Shown: piece by piece, positions 30,162 through 39,520 of the stretch
How the letters are laid out: each line of letters starts with the position of its first letter
Position numbering within the stretch: the stretch's first letter is position 1
Virus record (IMG/VR): IMGVR_UViG_3300042517_000805
Coordinates: 1 to 64,000 of that record
DNA from: a virus
DNA length: 64,000 nucleotides
Direction: 5' to 3' (one strand)
The notes under the pieces: generated by a model
Told to the model about the DNA's origin: nothing
Database searches by the model: none
The model's input: the letters and a program-made list of their open reading frames with translations, nothing else
Position numbers and translations under genes: made by a program

Positions 30162-31172
30162 ATGTCAGCCAAAACCGAAAGATTTCAACCAACACCAGAG
30201 TTAACAGATCTTCTTGTTCGTTCTGGTTCGCCAAATAGAGAGGTCGCTCTTGCTGCTAATGCTGAATTTGCAAAAGCTCTTGAACTACCTCTTCGCAGAG
30301 GAGTTTTAAGTGGAGATATCCTAGACGGTATTTTCGAGCCAATTCAATTAGCTCAAAGTGCTACTCCAGAGTTTCCTCTTGATTTTCTAGCTCCTGGCAC
30401 AGAAAAAGACTTTGTTGCCTATACAATCCCCAACCATGGATATATTCCAGAGCGCCATGTTGAAGGCGATTACGTCATGGTCCCAACATATGATGTTGGT
30501 GCATCCATCGACTATCTCCTAAAGTATGCCCGCGATGCTCGTTGGGACGTTGTTGGTCGTGCTATGGAAGTTCTAGAAGCTTCTTTCGTTAAGAAGATGA
30601 ATGACGACGGCTGGCACACTATCTTGGCTGCTGGTGTTGATCGCAACATCGTAGTATATGATAGTGATGCAAGCTCAAGTCAGTTCACAAAGAGACTAGT
30701 GAGTCTCATGAAGACTGTTATGCGTCGAAATGGTGGTGGTAACAGTACCAGTGCCAATAGAGGTCTCCTAACAGATCTTTATGTTTCTCCAGAAGCTATG
30801 GAAGATATTCGTAACTGGGGTCTTGATCAGGTTGACGAAGTTACTCGTAGAGAAATCTACACAGCTGCCGATGGCAGTCTCAACAGAGTATTCGGTGTCA
30901 ATCTTCATGACCTAGATGAACTAGGTGTTGGACAACAGTATCAGTTGTTCTATTCCAACACGCTTGGAGCAAGTCTTCCAGGAAGTAAGACCGAAGTTGT
31001 TGTTGGTCTTGATCTTCGCAAGAGAGACAGCTTCATTATGCCAGTTCGTCAAGAAGTTCAGATCTTTGAAGACGATACACTACATCGTCAGAAGAGAGCT
31101 GGTTTCTACGGCTGGGCCGAACTAGGCTTTGCTGTTCTTGACAACCGCAGAGTTCTCGTTGGCGCACTATAA
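30162..31172 (+). CDS. Major capsid protein (HK97 fold)
   Basis: 336 residues, starting MSAKTERFQPTPELTDLLVR after an AGGGAGATAAACAC RBS. Features include a helical N-arm, a long spine-helix region (ASIDYLLKYARDARWDVVGR), and the C-terminal RKRDSFIMPVRQEVQIFEDD...AGFYGWAELGFAVLDNRRV, typical of HK97-like capsids. Codon use and RBS look optimised for high expression, and a strong terminator follows. Confidence 0.9.
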   Translation: MSAKTERFQPTPELTDLLVRSGSPNREVALAANAEFAKALELPLRRGVLSGDILDGIFEPIQLAQSATPEFPLDFLAPGTEKDFVAYTIPNHGYIPERHVEGDYVMVPTYDVGASIDYLLKYARDARWDVVGRAMEVLEASFVKKMNDDGWHTILAAGVDRNIVVYDSDASSSQFTKRLVSLMKTVMRRNGGGNSTSANRGLLTDLYVSPEAMEDIRNWGLDQVDEVTRREIYTAADGSLNRVFGVNLHDLDELGVGQQYQLFYSNTLGASLPGSKTEVVVGLDLRKRDSFIMPVRQEVQIFEDDTLHRQKRAGFYGWAELGFAVLDNRRVLVGAL

Positions 31173-31206
31173 TTTAGTGATCGTCAATAATTAATCAAAA
31201 GAAGAT

Positions 31207-31238
31207 GGGCCAGTATTCGCTGGCCTGTCTTTTTTTTT
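31207..31238 (+). terminator. Rho-independent terminator after the capsid gene
   Basis: Perfect GGCCAG/CTGGCC stem (31208-31213 with 31220-31225), loop TATTCG, then TGTC and nine T. Separates the head genes from the fibre genes. Confidence 0.95.
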
Positions 31239-31271
31239 ATACATATGCTTTTCAGCATAGTTATAGTTCCA

Positions 31272-31290
31272 AGGTGTATTAAACTATGAA
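31272..31290 (+). promoter_or_regulatory. Candidate late promoter
   Basis: AGGTGTATTAAACTATGAAT just after the capsid terminator and before the fibre genes, an ideal place for a new promoter. Good match to GGTGTAT-N-CTATnAT. Confidence 0.6.
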
Positions 31291-31322
31291 TATCTTACAT
31301 AAAAATCTATTTAGGGCAGATT

Positions 31323-31730
31323 ATGGCAGCTAGTAAATACGATTTTATTATCGAACAAGGTTCGTCTTTTAGATTAACATTAGTCTATAAAGATGAGAAT
31401 GGCAACATTATTAATTTAAGTAATTGGTGTGCTAGACTAACCTGGAAAACCAACACTAATATTACACAGGCTTTTACTACAGATAATTTAGATTATACCG
31501 TATATAAATTTACGATAGAACCAGAGCTAGGTAAACTGACTCTGCTTATACCAGCTAGTACAACCAATTCTTTTGCTTTTAATACGGCTAAGTATGACCT
31601 AGAATTACAAAGCGATGACGATTTGTATACTGGTGGAGGCAAATATATTAGTCGTTTACTTTTTGGAACAGCAACTATCGGCAAGAGATTTAGTCAATCT
31701 ACAGATCTTTTGGAATGTGATAACACATGA
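31323..31730 (+). CDS. Virion structural protein, beta-rich adaptor domain (135 aa)
   Basis: MAASKYDFIIEQGSSFRLTL, then DLELQSDDDLYTGGGKYISRLLFGTATI. The pattern of strands (FRLTLVYKDENGNIINLSNW, KLTLLIPASTTNSFAFNTAKYDLEL) matches the N-terminal adaptor of baseplate/fibre proteins seen in large phages. The first 125 residues of the gene at 40070 are a clear paralogue. Coupled to the next gene by ATGA overlap. Confidence 0.7.
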   Translation: MAASKYDFIIEQGSSFRLTLVYKDENGNIINLSNWCARLTWKTNTNITQAFTTDNLDYTVYKFTIEPELGKLTLLIPASTTNSFAFNTAKYDLELQSDDDLYTGGGKYISRLLFGTATIGKRFSQSTDLLECDNT

Positions 31731-31954
31731 GCAATTTTACATTAGAAATTTTTGATACTAAGCATACTCTCGAAATAGAAACTGCTATAGCTAATACTTT
31801 TAATAATTTGACTATTGAGACTTCTTCAGATAAAAGTGTAGATATTACTGTTGGATATGCTGGTACTGTTGTATATGCTAGTGATATTTTAGGTTTAGAT
31901 TCTTATTTAAGTAACTTTATAGACCAATATAGTATTGATTGTGGTTCACCATAA
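31727..31954 (+). CDS. Small virion-associated protein (75 aa)
   Basis: MSNFTLEIFDTKHTLEIETA..., acidic, ending DQYSIDCGSP. Its C-terminus resembles the end of the next fibre protein (CVIDGGTP), hinting at a common attachment or trimerisation tail. Overlaps the previous stop. Function unknown; likely part of the tail-fibre complex by context. Confidence 0.6.
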   Translation: MSNFTLEIFDTKHTLEIETAIANTFNNLTIETSSDKSVDITVGYAGTVVYASDILGLDSYLSNFIDQYSIDCGSP

Positions 31955-31974
31955 TAATTATTAGGAGATGACAA

Positions 31975-33666
31975 ATGTCTGTTCAAACATTAATTCAAGT
32001 TCGTAGAGGCACAGCAAGCGAATGGAGAGTTGCCAATTCAACTCTTAGTGCTGGTGAATGGGGTTTTGAAACAGACACAAAAAGATACAAGATAGGTGAT
32101 GGTCTAACCTCATGGAATAGTTTAGCATATTCCTCAATATTACCATCGTCTAATGATCTGACTGGAGTTAGTGGTATTGGGGTTAGTTTCACATCAAACT
32201 CCGGTATCCCTGTAAGAATAGCTGTTACGGGTATTGGCTCTTCTCAGGTGACAGATTTTAATAGTAGTGTGAGTGGACTATTACCAGTTAAAAGTCTAGT
32301 TGCTGGAACCAATATATCTGTTACTCCAACCGGAGACAAAGGATTTGTAATATCCTCAGAGGGCCTAGACACCAATGCTGTAAAAGATGTTGTTGGATCT
32401 ACTATTAGTGGTGTTAGTGGAGTAGCAGTTAGTTATAATAATACATCTAAAGTTGTTACAGTTAGTTTAAGTGATCCTTCTATCCAGTCTACCGATGTTA
32501 CAGACTTTAATAGTGCTGTTAGTGGTTTAGTAAATGGTATTTACGCTCCTCTCAGCAGTCCGACATTCACCGGTTCTATAACAATTCCTAATGGTACTGG
32601 TAATTTTAGCTCTTTACAGGTTGGTAATGTCCCTGTTAGTGTTAGCGGACATACTCATCTAGCAGCTAATATCACAAACTTTAATAGTGTAGTAAGTGGA
32701 CTTATAGGAGTAAAGAGTTTAACTGGTACTAGTGGTATTGGAGTAGTAAATAACGCTGGCAGCCATACCATTGCGATTACCGGGATTCCTAGCTCTCTAA
32801 TTACGGACCTGGGTAATATCGCCACAACAGAGGTTGTTGGTAGAACGGGCATACTTCTTACTTATGATAGTGTTTATGATAAGATGTATATCGACACAAC
32901 TGGTGTGTCTTTGGTAGGACATACTCATAGTTGGAGTAATATTTCAGACGCTTCAGCTATTGTATCTCTTAATGAGTTAGCATATTTATCTGGAGTATCT
33001 GCCGGAACTGCTAGTGCAGGAAGGGCTTTGGTGCTTGATTCTAACAAGAATATTACTTCTATTAATTCTATTACTACTACTGGAAACATTACTGTTGGTG
33101 GAAATTTAGTAGTACAAGGTACTACTACAACAGTTAACAGTACTACTGTAGAAATTGGTGATAATATTATTAGAGTCAATGCTAGTGGTCTTAATACCGG
33201 AGGTATGGAAGTTTATACTGGTAGTGATACAAAATCTTTTGTATGGAATACATCATCAAATAGATGGGAATTCACTGGTGGTAATATTTATACTAGTGGT
33301 AATTTTATTGGATCATTAAGCGGCAATGCTAGTACTGTTACTAACGGAGTATATACAACAGATACTGGTACAGTAACAAGTACAATGATTGCAAATGATA
33401 CTATCGTTGATGCTGATATCAATAGTGCTGCCGCCATCTCTTATAGCAAATTGAATCTTTCAGCAAGTATTACAAACTCTGATATTGCTAGTAATGCAGC
33501 TATCGCAGTTTCCAAACTAGCTAGTAGCGGAGTAACTATTGGTAGTACAGTTGTGAATCTTGGGTCATCAACTAATAGTATCGCTGGGCTAAGTAGTATT
33601 AGTGGCACCAGTGCCGGTAGCCCAACAACCCTCTACTACTGTGTCATCGATGGCGGAACACCATAA
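31975..33666 (+). CDS. Tail fibre protein with Mtd-type N-terminal domain (563 aa)
   Basis: The first 55 residues (LIQVRRGTASEWRVANSTLS...KRYKIGDGLTSWNSLAY) match the RxGTxxxW...GExGxxTxxxxxKiGDGxxxWxxL domain that anchors many fibres (major tropism determinant N-terminal type). The rest is a long Ser/Thr/Gly/Val repeat region with recurring TDFNSxVSGL and SGIxV units, a beta-structured shaft, ending YYCVIDGGTP. RBS AGGAGATGACA. Likely host recognition. Confidence 0.85.
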   Translation: MSVQTLIQVRRGTASEWRVANSTLSAGEWGFETDTKRYKIGDGLTSWNSLAYSSILPSSNDLTGVSGIGVSFTSNSGIPVRIAVTGIGSSQVTDFNSSVSGLLPVKSLVAGTNISVTPTGDKGFVISSEGLDTNAVKDVVGSTISGVSGVAVSYNNTSKVVTVSLSDPSIQSTDVTDFNSAVSGLVNGIYAPLSSPTFTGSITIPNGTGNFSSLQVGNVPVSVSGHTHLAANITNFNSVVSGLIGVKSLTGTSGIGVVNNAGSHTIAITGIPSSLITDLGNIATTEVVGRTGILLTYDSVYDKMYIDTTGVSLVGHTHSWSNISDASAIVSLNELAYLSGVSAGTASAGRALVLDSNKNITSINSITTTGNITVGGNLVVQGTTTTVNSTTVEIGDNIIRVNASGLNTGGMEVYTGSDTKSFVWNTSSNRWEFTGGNIYTSGNFIGSLSGNASTVTNGVYTTDTGTVTSTMIANDTIVDADINSAAAISYSKLNLSASITNSDIASNAAIAVSKLASSGVTIGSTVVNLGSSTNSIAGLSSISGTSAGSPTTLYYCVIDGGTP

Positions 33667-33697
33667 TTATTATTATTCAAAAATATAGGTAAAAACT

Positions 33698-35722
33698 ATG
33701 GCCTCATTATATACTTTTGGAAATAAATTTTCTTTCAAAAATAATAAACTTACTATTAGAAATAGTTTGTTACCAGATTTTAATGGCGCAAATACTGGAT
33801 TTGCTATTTGGAATGGTATTACTCGTCATTTAACAACTGTTGGAACAAATGGTAGACCAAGCTATTATGGCTGTTTTGATATGACCGGTAATGCATATAC
33901 TTGGAATGATTTAAATGGAACGGCTAGTGCGCAAAGAGGTTTAAGAGGCGGAGACTGGGACGATTACTATACTAATGATGAATCTTCAAAATTTCGTTTT
34001 TCTTATACAATAACTTCAACATGGTCAACTGTTGGTTTCCGTGTAGCCAGTTTATCTAATGAATACTCCTTAAATAATTTTGTTTTAGTTGGAGATATCA
34101 ATAATTCTGCTGATACTACTGGATATGGAGCAGTTAGCTATTCTTATTATATGAATAAATACCATGTAACTAATAATGAATATGTAGAATTTTTAAATGC
34201 TATTGCTAAGACTGATACATATAGCGTATATACAACTTCGATGAATAGTGACGCTAGAGCAGGAATTATCCGTAGTGGCTCTAGTGGTAATTACGTCTAT
34301 AGCGTAAAAACGAATTACGGCAATAAACCAGCGGTATTGTTGAATTGGCTACACTCAGCAAGATACTGCAACTGGCTTCATAATAATAAACCGACAGGCG
34401 CACAAAATAGTGGAACTACAGAAGGAGGAGCATACACTCTAAATGGAAGAACTAGTGGTAATGCTGTAGTTAAAAACAGTGGAGCAAAATATCATATCCC
34501 AACAGAAAATGAATGGTACAAAGCGGGCTATTATAAAGGAGGAGGAACAAATAAAGGCTATTGGCTTTATGGTACACAAAGTAATACTCGCCCAGCTCCT
34601 GTTTATGCTGATGAGAATGGTAATGGTACTATAAGGCCAGTTAGTTTGAAGCCAACGACTGTTGTCGGATCCAATGTCTCAACAACTCCAGTTAGTGACA
34701 GAATTTATAATACTAATATCGTTGTGAATTATAGTAATGTGTCATCAGCTGGAATAACCGCAATTACTCCGATTACACAAAAAGACCCGAAACTTCCTGC
34801 TAATTTTAGCTTAAGTAATAATTTAGGCAAATATAATATTAGTACTAATTCTTCTATATCTGGTAGTATAGACACCTGCTTCACACTACCGGCCTCTGTT
34901 ACACAATCAGTTTTTGATAAAACAAGAATTTTTCATACCAATTCTTCCGGAGTTACTTCTGATGTAACAGTACTAACCGGCCCCAATGCTCCAAACTATT
35001 CTTTAAGAAAAATTTGTTGTAGAACTACTTCTTTTAGTGATTTTCATATGGTGCCAGAAATAGACTTCGTTGATCAACCCATACCCAATTCTATTAGTGG
35101 AATTCCTGCTAATGGTACTATTGATTTAAGTTGGTCTATAAGTGATACTACAGATATAGAAAACTATATCATAAAATATAGTACTGACACAGGATCTTCA
35201 TGGACAGAATTTAACCATAATGCTTCTACAGGATTAGCTATTACTGTTGATGGATTAACAAATAATACCAGCTATATCTTCACAATATCTTCGGTATCAT
35301 CTTCTGGTATGAGCAACTTCTCCAATCCTAGTTCTTCTTTTACTCCAATTCCTAGTATCCCTGATAGTCCAACCAATGTTGTTGGAATTCCCGGTATTGA
35401 GTCTGTTGACTTAAGATGGGACGTTCCTAACGACGGAGGCTCATCCATTACTGATTATATTGTACAATATAGCTCTGATAGTGGGGCGACATGGACCACA
35501 ACCAGCGAATCTATTATTTTATTTGCTGATGATATATCTACTACTAGAAATTTTACAGTTTATAATTTAGGAATTATACCATATATCTTTAAAGTTTGTG
35601 CTGTCACTGAAGCTGGGAATAGTGATTTCTCCACCCCCTCGGACCCTGTAACACCATATTCTGATTCTTATGATATTTACATAGCAACCTATTCTACTAT
35701 TGATCCTAATTTAATACCCTAG
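33698..35722 (+). CDS. Receptor-binding-type protein: circularly permuted FGE/C-lectin domain plus two FnIII domains (674 aa)
   Basis: Residues about 45-118 contain the normally C-terminal half of a formylglycine-generating-enzyme/SUMF1 domain (YYGCFDMTGNAYTWND, RGLRGGDW, VGFRVAS). Residues about 127-310 contain the normally N-terminal half (VLVGDINNSADTTGYGAVSY, YHVTNNEYVEFLNAIA, AKYHIPTENEWYKAGYYKGG). Thus the domain is permuted or built from two complementary fragments. After an Ig-like stretch come two fibronectin III domains (about 455-545 and 550-640). FGE-like C-lectin folds are used as phage receptor binders. No sulfatase-modifying activity is implied. Confidence 0.75.
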   Translation: MASLYTFGNKFSFKNNKLTIRNSLLPDFNGANTGFAIWNGITRHLTTVGTNGRPSYYGCFDMTGNAYTWNDLNGTASAQRGLRGGDWDDYYTNDESSKFRFSYTITSTWSTVGFRVASLSNEYSLNNFVLVGDINNSADTTGYGAVSYSYYMNKYHVTNNEYVEFLNAIAKTDTYSVYTTSMNSDARAGIIRSGSSGNYVYSVKTNYGNKPAVLLNWLHSARYCNWLHNNKPTGAQNSGTTEGGAYTLNGRTSGNAVVKNSGAKYHIPTENEWYKAGYYKGGGTNKGYWLYGTQSNTRPAPVYADENGNGTIRPVSLKPTTVVGSNVSTTPVSDRIYNTNIVVNYSNVSSAGITAITPITQKDPKLPANFSLSNNLGKYNISTNSSISGSIDTCFTLPASVTQSVFDKTRIFHTNSSGVTSDVTVLTGPNAPNYSLRKICCRTTSFSDFHMVPEIDFVDQPIPNSISGIPANGTIDLSWSISDTTDIENYIIKYSTDTGSSWTEFNHNASTGLAITVDGLTNNTSYIFTISSVSSSGMSNFSNPSSSFTPIPSIPDSPTNVVGIPGIESVDLRWDVPNDGGSSITDYIVQYSSDSGATWTTTSESIILFADDISTTRNFTVYNLGIIPYIFKVCAVTEAGNSDFSTPSDPVTPYSDSYDIYIATYSTIDPNLIP

Positions 35723-35758
35723 AACCATTGTTCTTTTATAGTGGCTTTGGTATTGTCT

Positions 35759-35783
35759 GGGGCGTATAATTAACTATTATGAT
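35759..35783 (+). promoter_or_regulatory. Candidate late promoter
   Basis: GGGGCGTATAATTAACTATT then ATGAT, about 35 nt before the fibre gene at 35819. Same layout as the other candidates, with C for T at the third position of the core. Confidence 0.5.
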
Positions 35784-35818
35784 TTAATACATCCAATTCT
35801 CAGGAATAATACTTAAAG

Positions 35819-36505
35819 ATGGCCGTAAATGATCTGATCACATTTCGCAAAGGGACAGCTTCAGCATGGACTTCTGCTAATCCAGTATTAGCTAGTGGTG
35901 AGCCAGGATACGATCTGACCAATAAAATTTTTAAAATTGGGGACGGAGCATCCAACTGGACTAGTTTAGGTAGTATAAACCTAGCTTCATCTAATATAAC
36001 AGATTTTAATAGTAGTGTGAGTGGACTATTACCAGTAACTAATATTGTGGCCGGATCTGGTATTACAATATCTTCTTCTAATGCAATCTACACCATAAAT
36101 TCTACAGCAACAGGAGGAACACCTTCTCCTACTGGGAATTTCGTGGTTGAATCTTTACACGTATCTAATAGATATACGGAAACGGTTTCAGCTATCAGTA
36201 TTTCATCAAATACCCTAGTTATAAATCTAGATACTTGTAATTTATTTAACTGTGCTCTTAATTCCAATATCAACACTCTTACCATATCAAATGTTCCGTC
36301 AACTTCTGGAGTCTCTATTGGTTTTACTATTATTTTTACAGCAGACGGAACGCCAAGAAGTGTATCCTGGCCTAATAGCGTGAAGTGGCAAGCTGGCACG
36401 GCTCCTAACATAACTAGCGTAAATGGTAAAATAGACACATTTAGCTTTTTATCAGTGAACAACGGAACTTCGTGGCTAGGCTTTGTTGGAGGGCAGAATT
36501 ACTAA
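35819..36505 (+). CDS. Tail fibre protein with Mtd-type N-terminal domain (228 aa)
   Basis: Residues 5-50 (LITFRKGTASAWTSANPVLA...KIFKIGDGASNWTSLGSINL) are the same anchor domain as in 31975, followed by the same TDFNSSVSGLLPV unit. The remaining 130 residues form a beta-rich tip (SISSNTLVINLDTCNLFNCA, GFTIIFTADGTPRSVSWPNS) seen in many fibre tips. Overlaps the next gene start (TAATG). Confidence 0.8.
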   Translation: MAVNDLITFRKGTASAWTSANPVLASGEPGYDLTNKIFKIGDGASNWTSLGSINLASSNITDFNSSVSGLLPVTNIVAGSGITISSSNAIYTINSTATGGTPSPTGNFVVESLHVSNRYTETVSAISISSNTLVINLDTCNLFNCALNSNINTLTISNVPSTSGVSIGFTIIFTADGTPRSVSWPNSVKWQAGTAPNITSVNGKIDTFSFLSVNNGTSWLGFVGGQNY

Positions 36506-38727
36506 TGTTTAGTGGCATGTCCTATAAAATAGCCAGTAGATCCAGTAAGTCTTCTGCTGGGTTTAATATGCTTATTGCGGGGGAATTTGATTCCATGCAA
36601 CTGCCATGCTCTAGTTTAGTTAGATTTGACTCTAACACAGTTAACTCAGAGCCAGATTTTTCTTTTTCTGTTGCCATGGGAAGCGGATTTGATAGTTCTG
36701 TAACCGCTATCGCTATTCAAAGTGACGACAAAATAATATGCGGCGGAACTTTCACCTCTTACAACGGAACAACAAGAAATAGAATAATTCGCTTGAACGT
36801 AGATGGAAGTTTGGATTCTTCTTTTAATGTTGGTACTGGATTTAATATTAATGTAAATGCTATTGCTATTCAGAGTGACGGAAAAATAATATGCGGAGGA
36901 ACTTTCACCTCTTACAACGGAACAACAATAAATAGAATAATTCGCTTGAACGTAGATGGAAGTTTGGATTCTTCTTTTAATGTTGGCATCGGATTTTCCA
37001 GCACGGTAAACTCTATCGCTATTCAGAGTGACGGCAAAATAATATGCGGAGGAACTTTCACCTCTTACAACGGAACAACAAGAAATAGGATAGTTCGCCT
37101 CAACTCTGATGGCTCGCTAGATTCTACTTTTAGCGTGGGTAGCGGGTTCAACGCCGGTACGGTAAACTCTATCGCTATTCAAAGTGACGGCAAAATAATA
37201 TGCGGAGGAACTTTCACCTCTTACAACGGAACAACAAGAAATAGGATAGTTCGCCTCAACTCTGATGGCTCGCTAGATTCTACTTTTAGCGTGGGTAGCG
37301 GGTTCAACACCGGTACGGTAAACTCTATCGCTATTCAAAGTGACGACAAAATAATATGCGGCGGAACTTTCACCTCTTACAACGGAACAACAAGAAATAG
37401 AATAATTCGCTTGAACGTAGATGGAAGTTTGGATTCTTCTTTTAATGTTGGCATCGGATTTTCCAGCACGGTAAACTCTATCGCTATTCAGAGTGACGGC
37501 AAAATAATATGCGGCGGAGGTTTTGGCTCTTATAACGGAACTATGCTAAGAAGAGTAGTTAGATTAAATTCAGACGGAAATTTGGATTTGACTTTTTTTC
37601 CTGGGCCTGACTTTGGGCTCAGTAACACCGTTAATAGAATAGTTATTCAAAGTGACGGTAAAATAATATTTGGAGGAACTTTTACTAGTTTTTCATTTGG
37701 TTATTATTATGGTATTTATAGCATTAATTCTTATGGGATTAGAAATTATTATTACAGTCATGTTGAGATTTCTTCTGTTTATGCTTTAGTTAGACAGGTT
37801 GATGGTAAGATAGTATGTGGAGGATCTTTCGAGAGCTACAATATCGGTCTTAGTACTGCATATGTTTTTGGCATTGTTCGTTTTAACTCTGATGGAATTG
37901 TAGATTCTTCTTTTAACGCCGGTAGTGGACTTGATATCAACAATGGCGGCCAGATATTGAGTTTGGCTATTCAAAGTGATGGAAAAATAATATGTGCAGG
38001 AGGTTTTTCTACTTTTAATGGAATATCCAGAGAAGATATAGTGCGTCTCAATCCTGACGGCAGCGTAGACAGTTCTTTTAATTGTTTATTGTCTAGTGTT
38101 TTGAGCACGATATATAAAGTTGTTATTCAAAGTGATGGAAAAATAATCATAGGTGGAAATTTTACAAAATGTGTTGCTCGTCTCAACAATGATGGAACTA
38201 TAGACTCTTTTTTTAATGTGGGAAGCGGATTTAATGAGGTGGTGAATGATATAGCTATTCAAAGCGATGGTAAAATAATATGTGTCGGAAGCTTCACCTC
38301 TTACAACGGGACAACAAGAAATAACATAATTCGCTTGAACGTAGATGGAAGTTTAGATTCTTCTTTTAATGTTGGAACTGGATTTAATGATTCTGTAAAC
38401 ACCATCGCTATTCAAAGTGATGGAAAAATAATGTGCGGAGGCTTCTTCAGTAGTTACAATGGAGTAGCAAGAAATAGAATAATTCGCTTGAACGTAGATG
38501 GAAGTTTAGATTCTTCTTTTAATGTTGGAACTGGATTTAATGATTCTGTAAACACCATCGCTATTCAAAGTGATGGAAAAATAATGTGCGGAGGCAACTT
38601 CTCTAGTTATAATGAAACTTCTAGGAATAAGATAGCTAGGCTAAACTCTGATGGATCTCTGGACGCAAACTTTATAATTTCAGCATCTGCAAGTTCTGGC
38701 CCTGCGCAAAGGATCATATTATTATAA
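36505..38727 (+). CDS. Delta-60 repeat beta-propeller virion protein (740 aa)
   Basis: Start at 36505 (MFSGMSYKIASRSSKSSAGF) with RBS GGAGGGC. It contains about a dozen delta-60 repeats of roughly 55 residues, each with AIQSDGKIICGGTFTSYNGT-like and RLNxDGSLDSSFNVGxGF-like parts, forming one or two beta-propellers. Several repeats are almost identical at the DNA level. There is no signal peptide and it is cotranscribed with fibres, so a virion surface or receptor-binding role is likely. Confidence 0.85.
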   Translation: MFSGMSYKIASRSSKSSAGFNMLIAGEFDSMQLPCSSLVRFDSNTVNSEPDFSFSVAMGSGFDSSVTAIAIQSDDKIICGGTFTSYNGTTRNRIIRLNVDGSLDSSFNVGTGFNINVNAIAIQSDGKIICGGTFTSYNGTTINRIIRLNVDGSLDSSFNVGIGFSSTVNSIAIQSDGKIICGGTFTSYNGTTRNRIVRLNSDGSLDSTFSVGSGFNAGTVNSIAIQSDGKIICGGTFTSYNGTTRNRIVRLNSDGSLDSTFSVGSGFNTGTVNSIAIQSDDKIICGGTFTSYNGTTRNRIIRLNVDGSLDSSFNVGIGFSSTVNSIAIQSDGKIICGGGFGSYNGTMLRRVVRLNSDGNLDLTFFPGPDFGLSNTVNRIVIQSDGKIIFGGTFTSFSFGYYYGIYSINSYGIRNYYYSHVEISSVYALVRQVDGKIVCGGSFESYNIGLSTAYVFGIVRFNSDGIVDSSFNAGSGLDINNGGQILSLAIQSDGKIICAGGFSTFNGISREDIVRLNPDGSVDSSFNCLLSSVLSTIYKVVIQSDGKIIIGGNFTKCVARLNNDGTIDSFFNVGSGFNEVVNDIAIQSDGKIICVGSFTSYNGTTRNNIIRLNVDGSLDSSFNVGTGFNDSVNTIAIQSDGKIMCGGFFSSYNGVARNRIIRLNVDGSLDSSFNVGTGFNDSVNTIAIQSDGKIMCGGNFSSYNETSRNKIARLNSDGSLDANFIISASASSGPAQRIILL
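36700..38600 (+). repeat. Tandem near-identical DNA repeats inside the propeller gene
   Basis: The gene at 36505 carries tandem units of about 156-165 bp. Units around 37010-37170 and 37170-37330 differ by only a few bases, as do those around 36860-37010 and 37340-37500, and the pair 38330-38460 and 38460-38590. Other repeats have diverged. This mix suggests recent duplication or gene conversion among repeats. Confidence 0.85.
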
Positions 38728-38736
38728 GGAAAAAGT

Positions 38737-39261
38737 ATGTACATAGAAATAGAAAACGAACAAATAATTAAGCAACACACCACCCTCCCAAATTCTTACA
38801 AGAATATTTCTAATTTTTTTGCTCTTGAGTCTGAACAACTAGCAGATTTATCCTGGAGCGGAAATCCGGGAATTAAATTTTATCCCTATGTTGAACAGCG
38901 TCCTGAAATCCCAGATAATAGTGTTCTTGTTGGTCCAACATATACGATAGATCATGAAAATCACCGTGTTTTAGGTAGTTTCGAAATTCAACAAGCTCCT
39001 CCGCATGTTACTAATATTCCAAGATCCATCTCGGCTCGACAGATTCGCATGTGGCTCGTTAAGAACGGCTATTCATTAGCTCAGGTAGAAGCTCAAATTG
39101 AGTCTATAGAAGATCCGTTACAACGCGATCTAATTAGGGTAGAATGGGAATATGCCCCATATATAGAACGCAATCATCCTTGGTTAGTTCCATTAGCTCA
39201 GTCATTAGGGCTTAGCGAACAACAGATAGATCAAGCTTTTATAGAGGCTTCAGTAATATAA
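38737..39261 (+). CDS. Putative tail fibre assembly/adaptor protein (174 aa)
   Basis: MYIEIENEQIIKQHTTLPNS begins a small beta domain of the type found in fibre assembly chaperones (PNSYKNISNFFALESEQLAD, GIKFYPYVE). The C-terminal half has ISARQIRMWLVKNGYSLAQV and helical IEWEYAPYIERNHP-like sequence, resembling known fibre-assembly/XkdW-like proteins. Position directly after the fibre genes supports it. Confidence 0.65.
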   Translation: MYIEIENEQIIKQHTTLPNSYKNISNFFALESEQLADLSWSGNPGIKFYPYVEQRPEIPDNSVLVGPTYTIDHENHRVLGSFEIQQAPPHVTNIPRSISARQIRMWLVKNGYSLAQVEAQIESIEDPLQRDLIRVEWEYAPYIERNHPWLVPLAQSLGLSEQQIDQAFIEASVI

Positions 39262-39337
39262 AAACTATTTATTTTTATTAGTTGATTTTTTTAAAAGTAT
39301 ACACACCACACATATTAATGGAGAAACTCCTTATCGT

Positions 39338-39469
39338 ATGAATTATGCTGGCATAGGTTATATTTTTAGAGAAGATATTAACTCTCCAGAAGGAGCTTTT
39401 GTTCCTCCTTGTCCTGGAGATGATCATACCTTAAATGAGAATACTGGATTATGGGAACTTCTAAGTTAG
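39338..39469 (+). CDS. Small protein with NYAGIGY virion motif (43 aa), possibly a remnant
   Basis: MNYAGIGYIFREDINSPEGA then FVPPCPGDDHTLNENTGLWELLS. The NYAGIGYxxD...AFxxPxP...LNExTxLW pattern is recognisable from a virion protein family of cyanophages and other large phages, where it forms the C-terminus of a longer protein. Here only this part remains; the upstream frame is open (HINGETPYR) without a good start. GGAG lies 14 nt upstream of the ATG. Could be a functional mini-protein or a fragment. Confidence 0.5.
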   Translation: MNYAGIGYIFREDINSPEGAFVPPCPGDDHTLNENTGLWELLS

Positions 39470-39501
39470 CCATTTAATTTAAAATCTATCCCCTTCACTA
39501 T

Positions 39502-39520
39502 AAGGTGTATTAAAGACTAG
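39502..39520 (+). promoter_or_regulatory. Candidate late promoter
   Basis: AAGGTGTATTAAAGACTAGA before the neck gene at 39550. The first 11 bases are identical to those of the candidate at 31272. Confidence 0.55.

Noticed and set aside
33930-34050. Calling a diversity-generating retroelement variable region
   Set aside because: The residues fit a variable site, but no reverse transcriptase or template repeat is visible in the window; kept only as a check.
36088-36462. Leftward 124-residue frame within the fibre gene
   Set aside because: Shadow of the fibre coding frame; no promoter or RBS.
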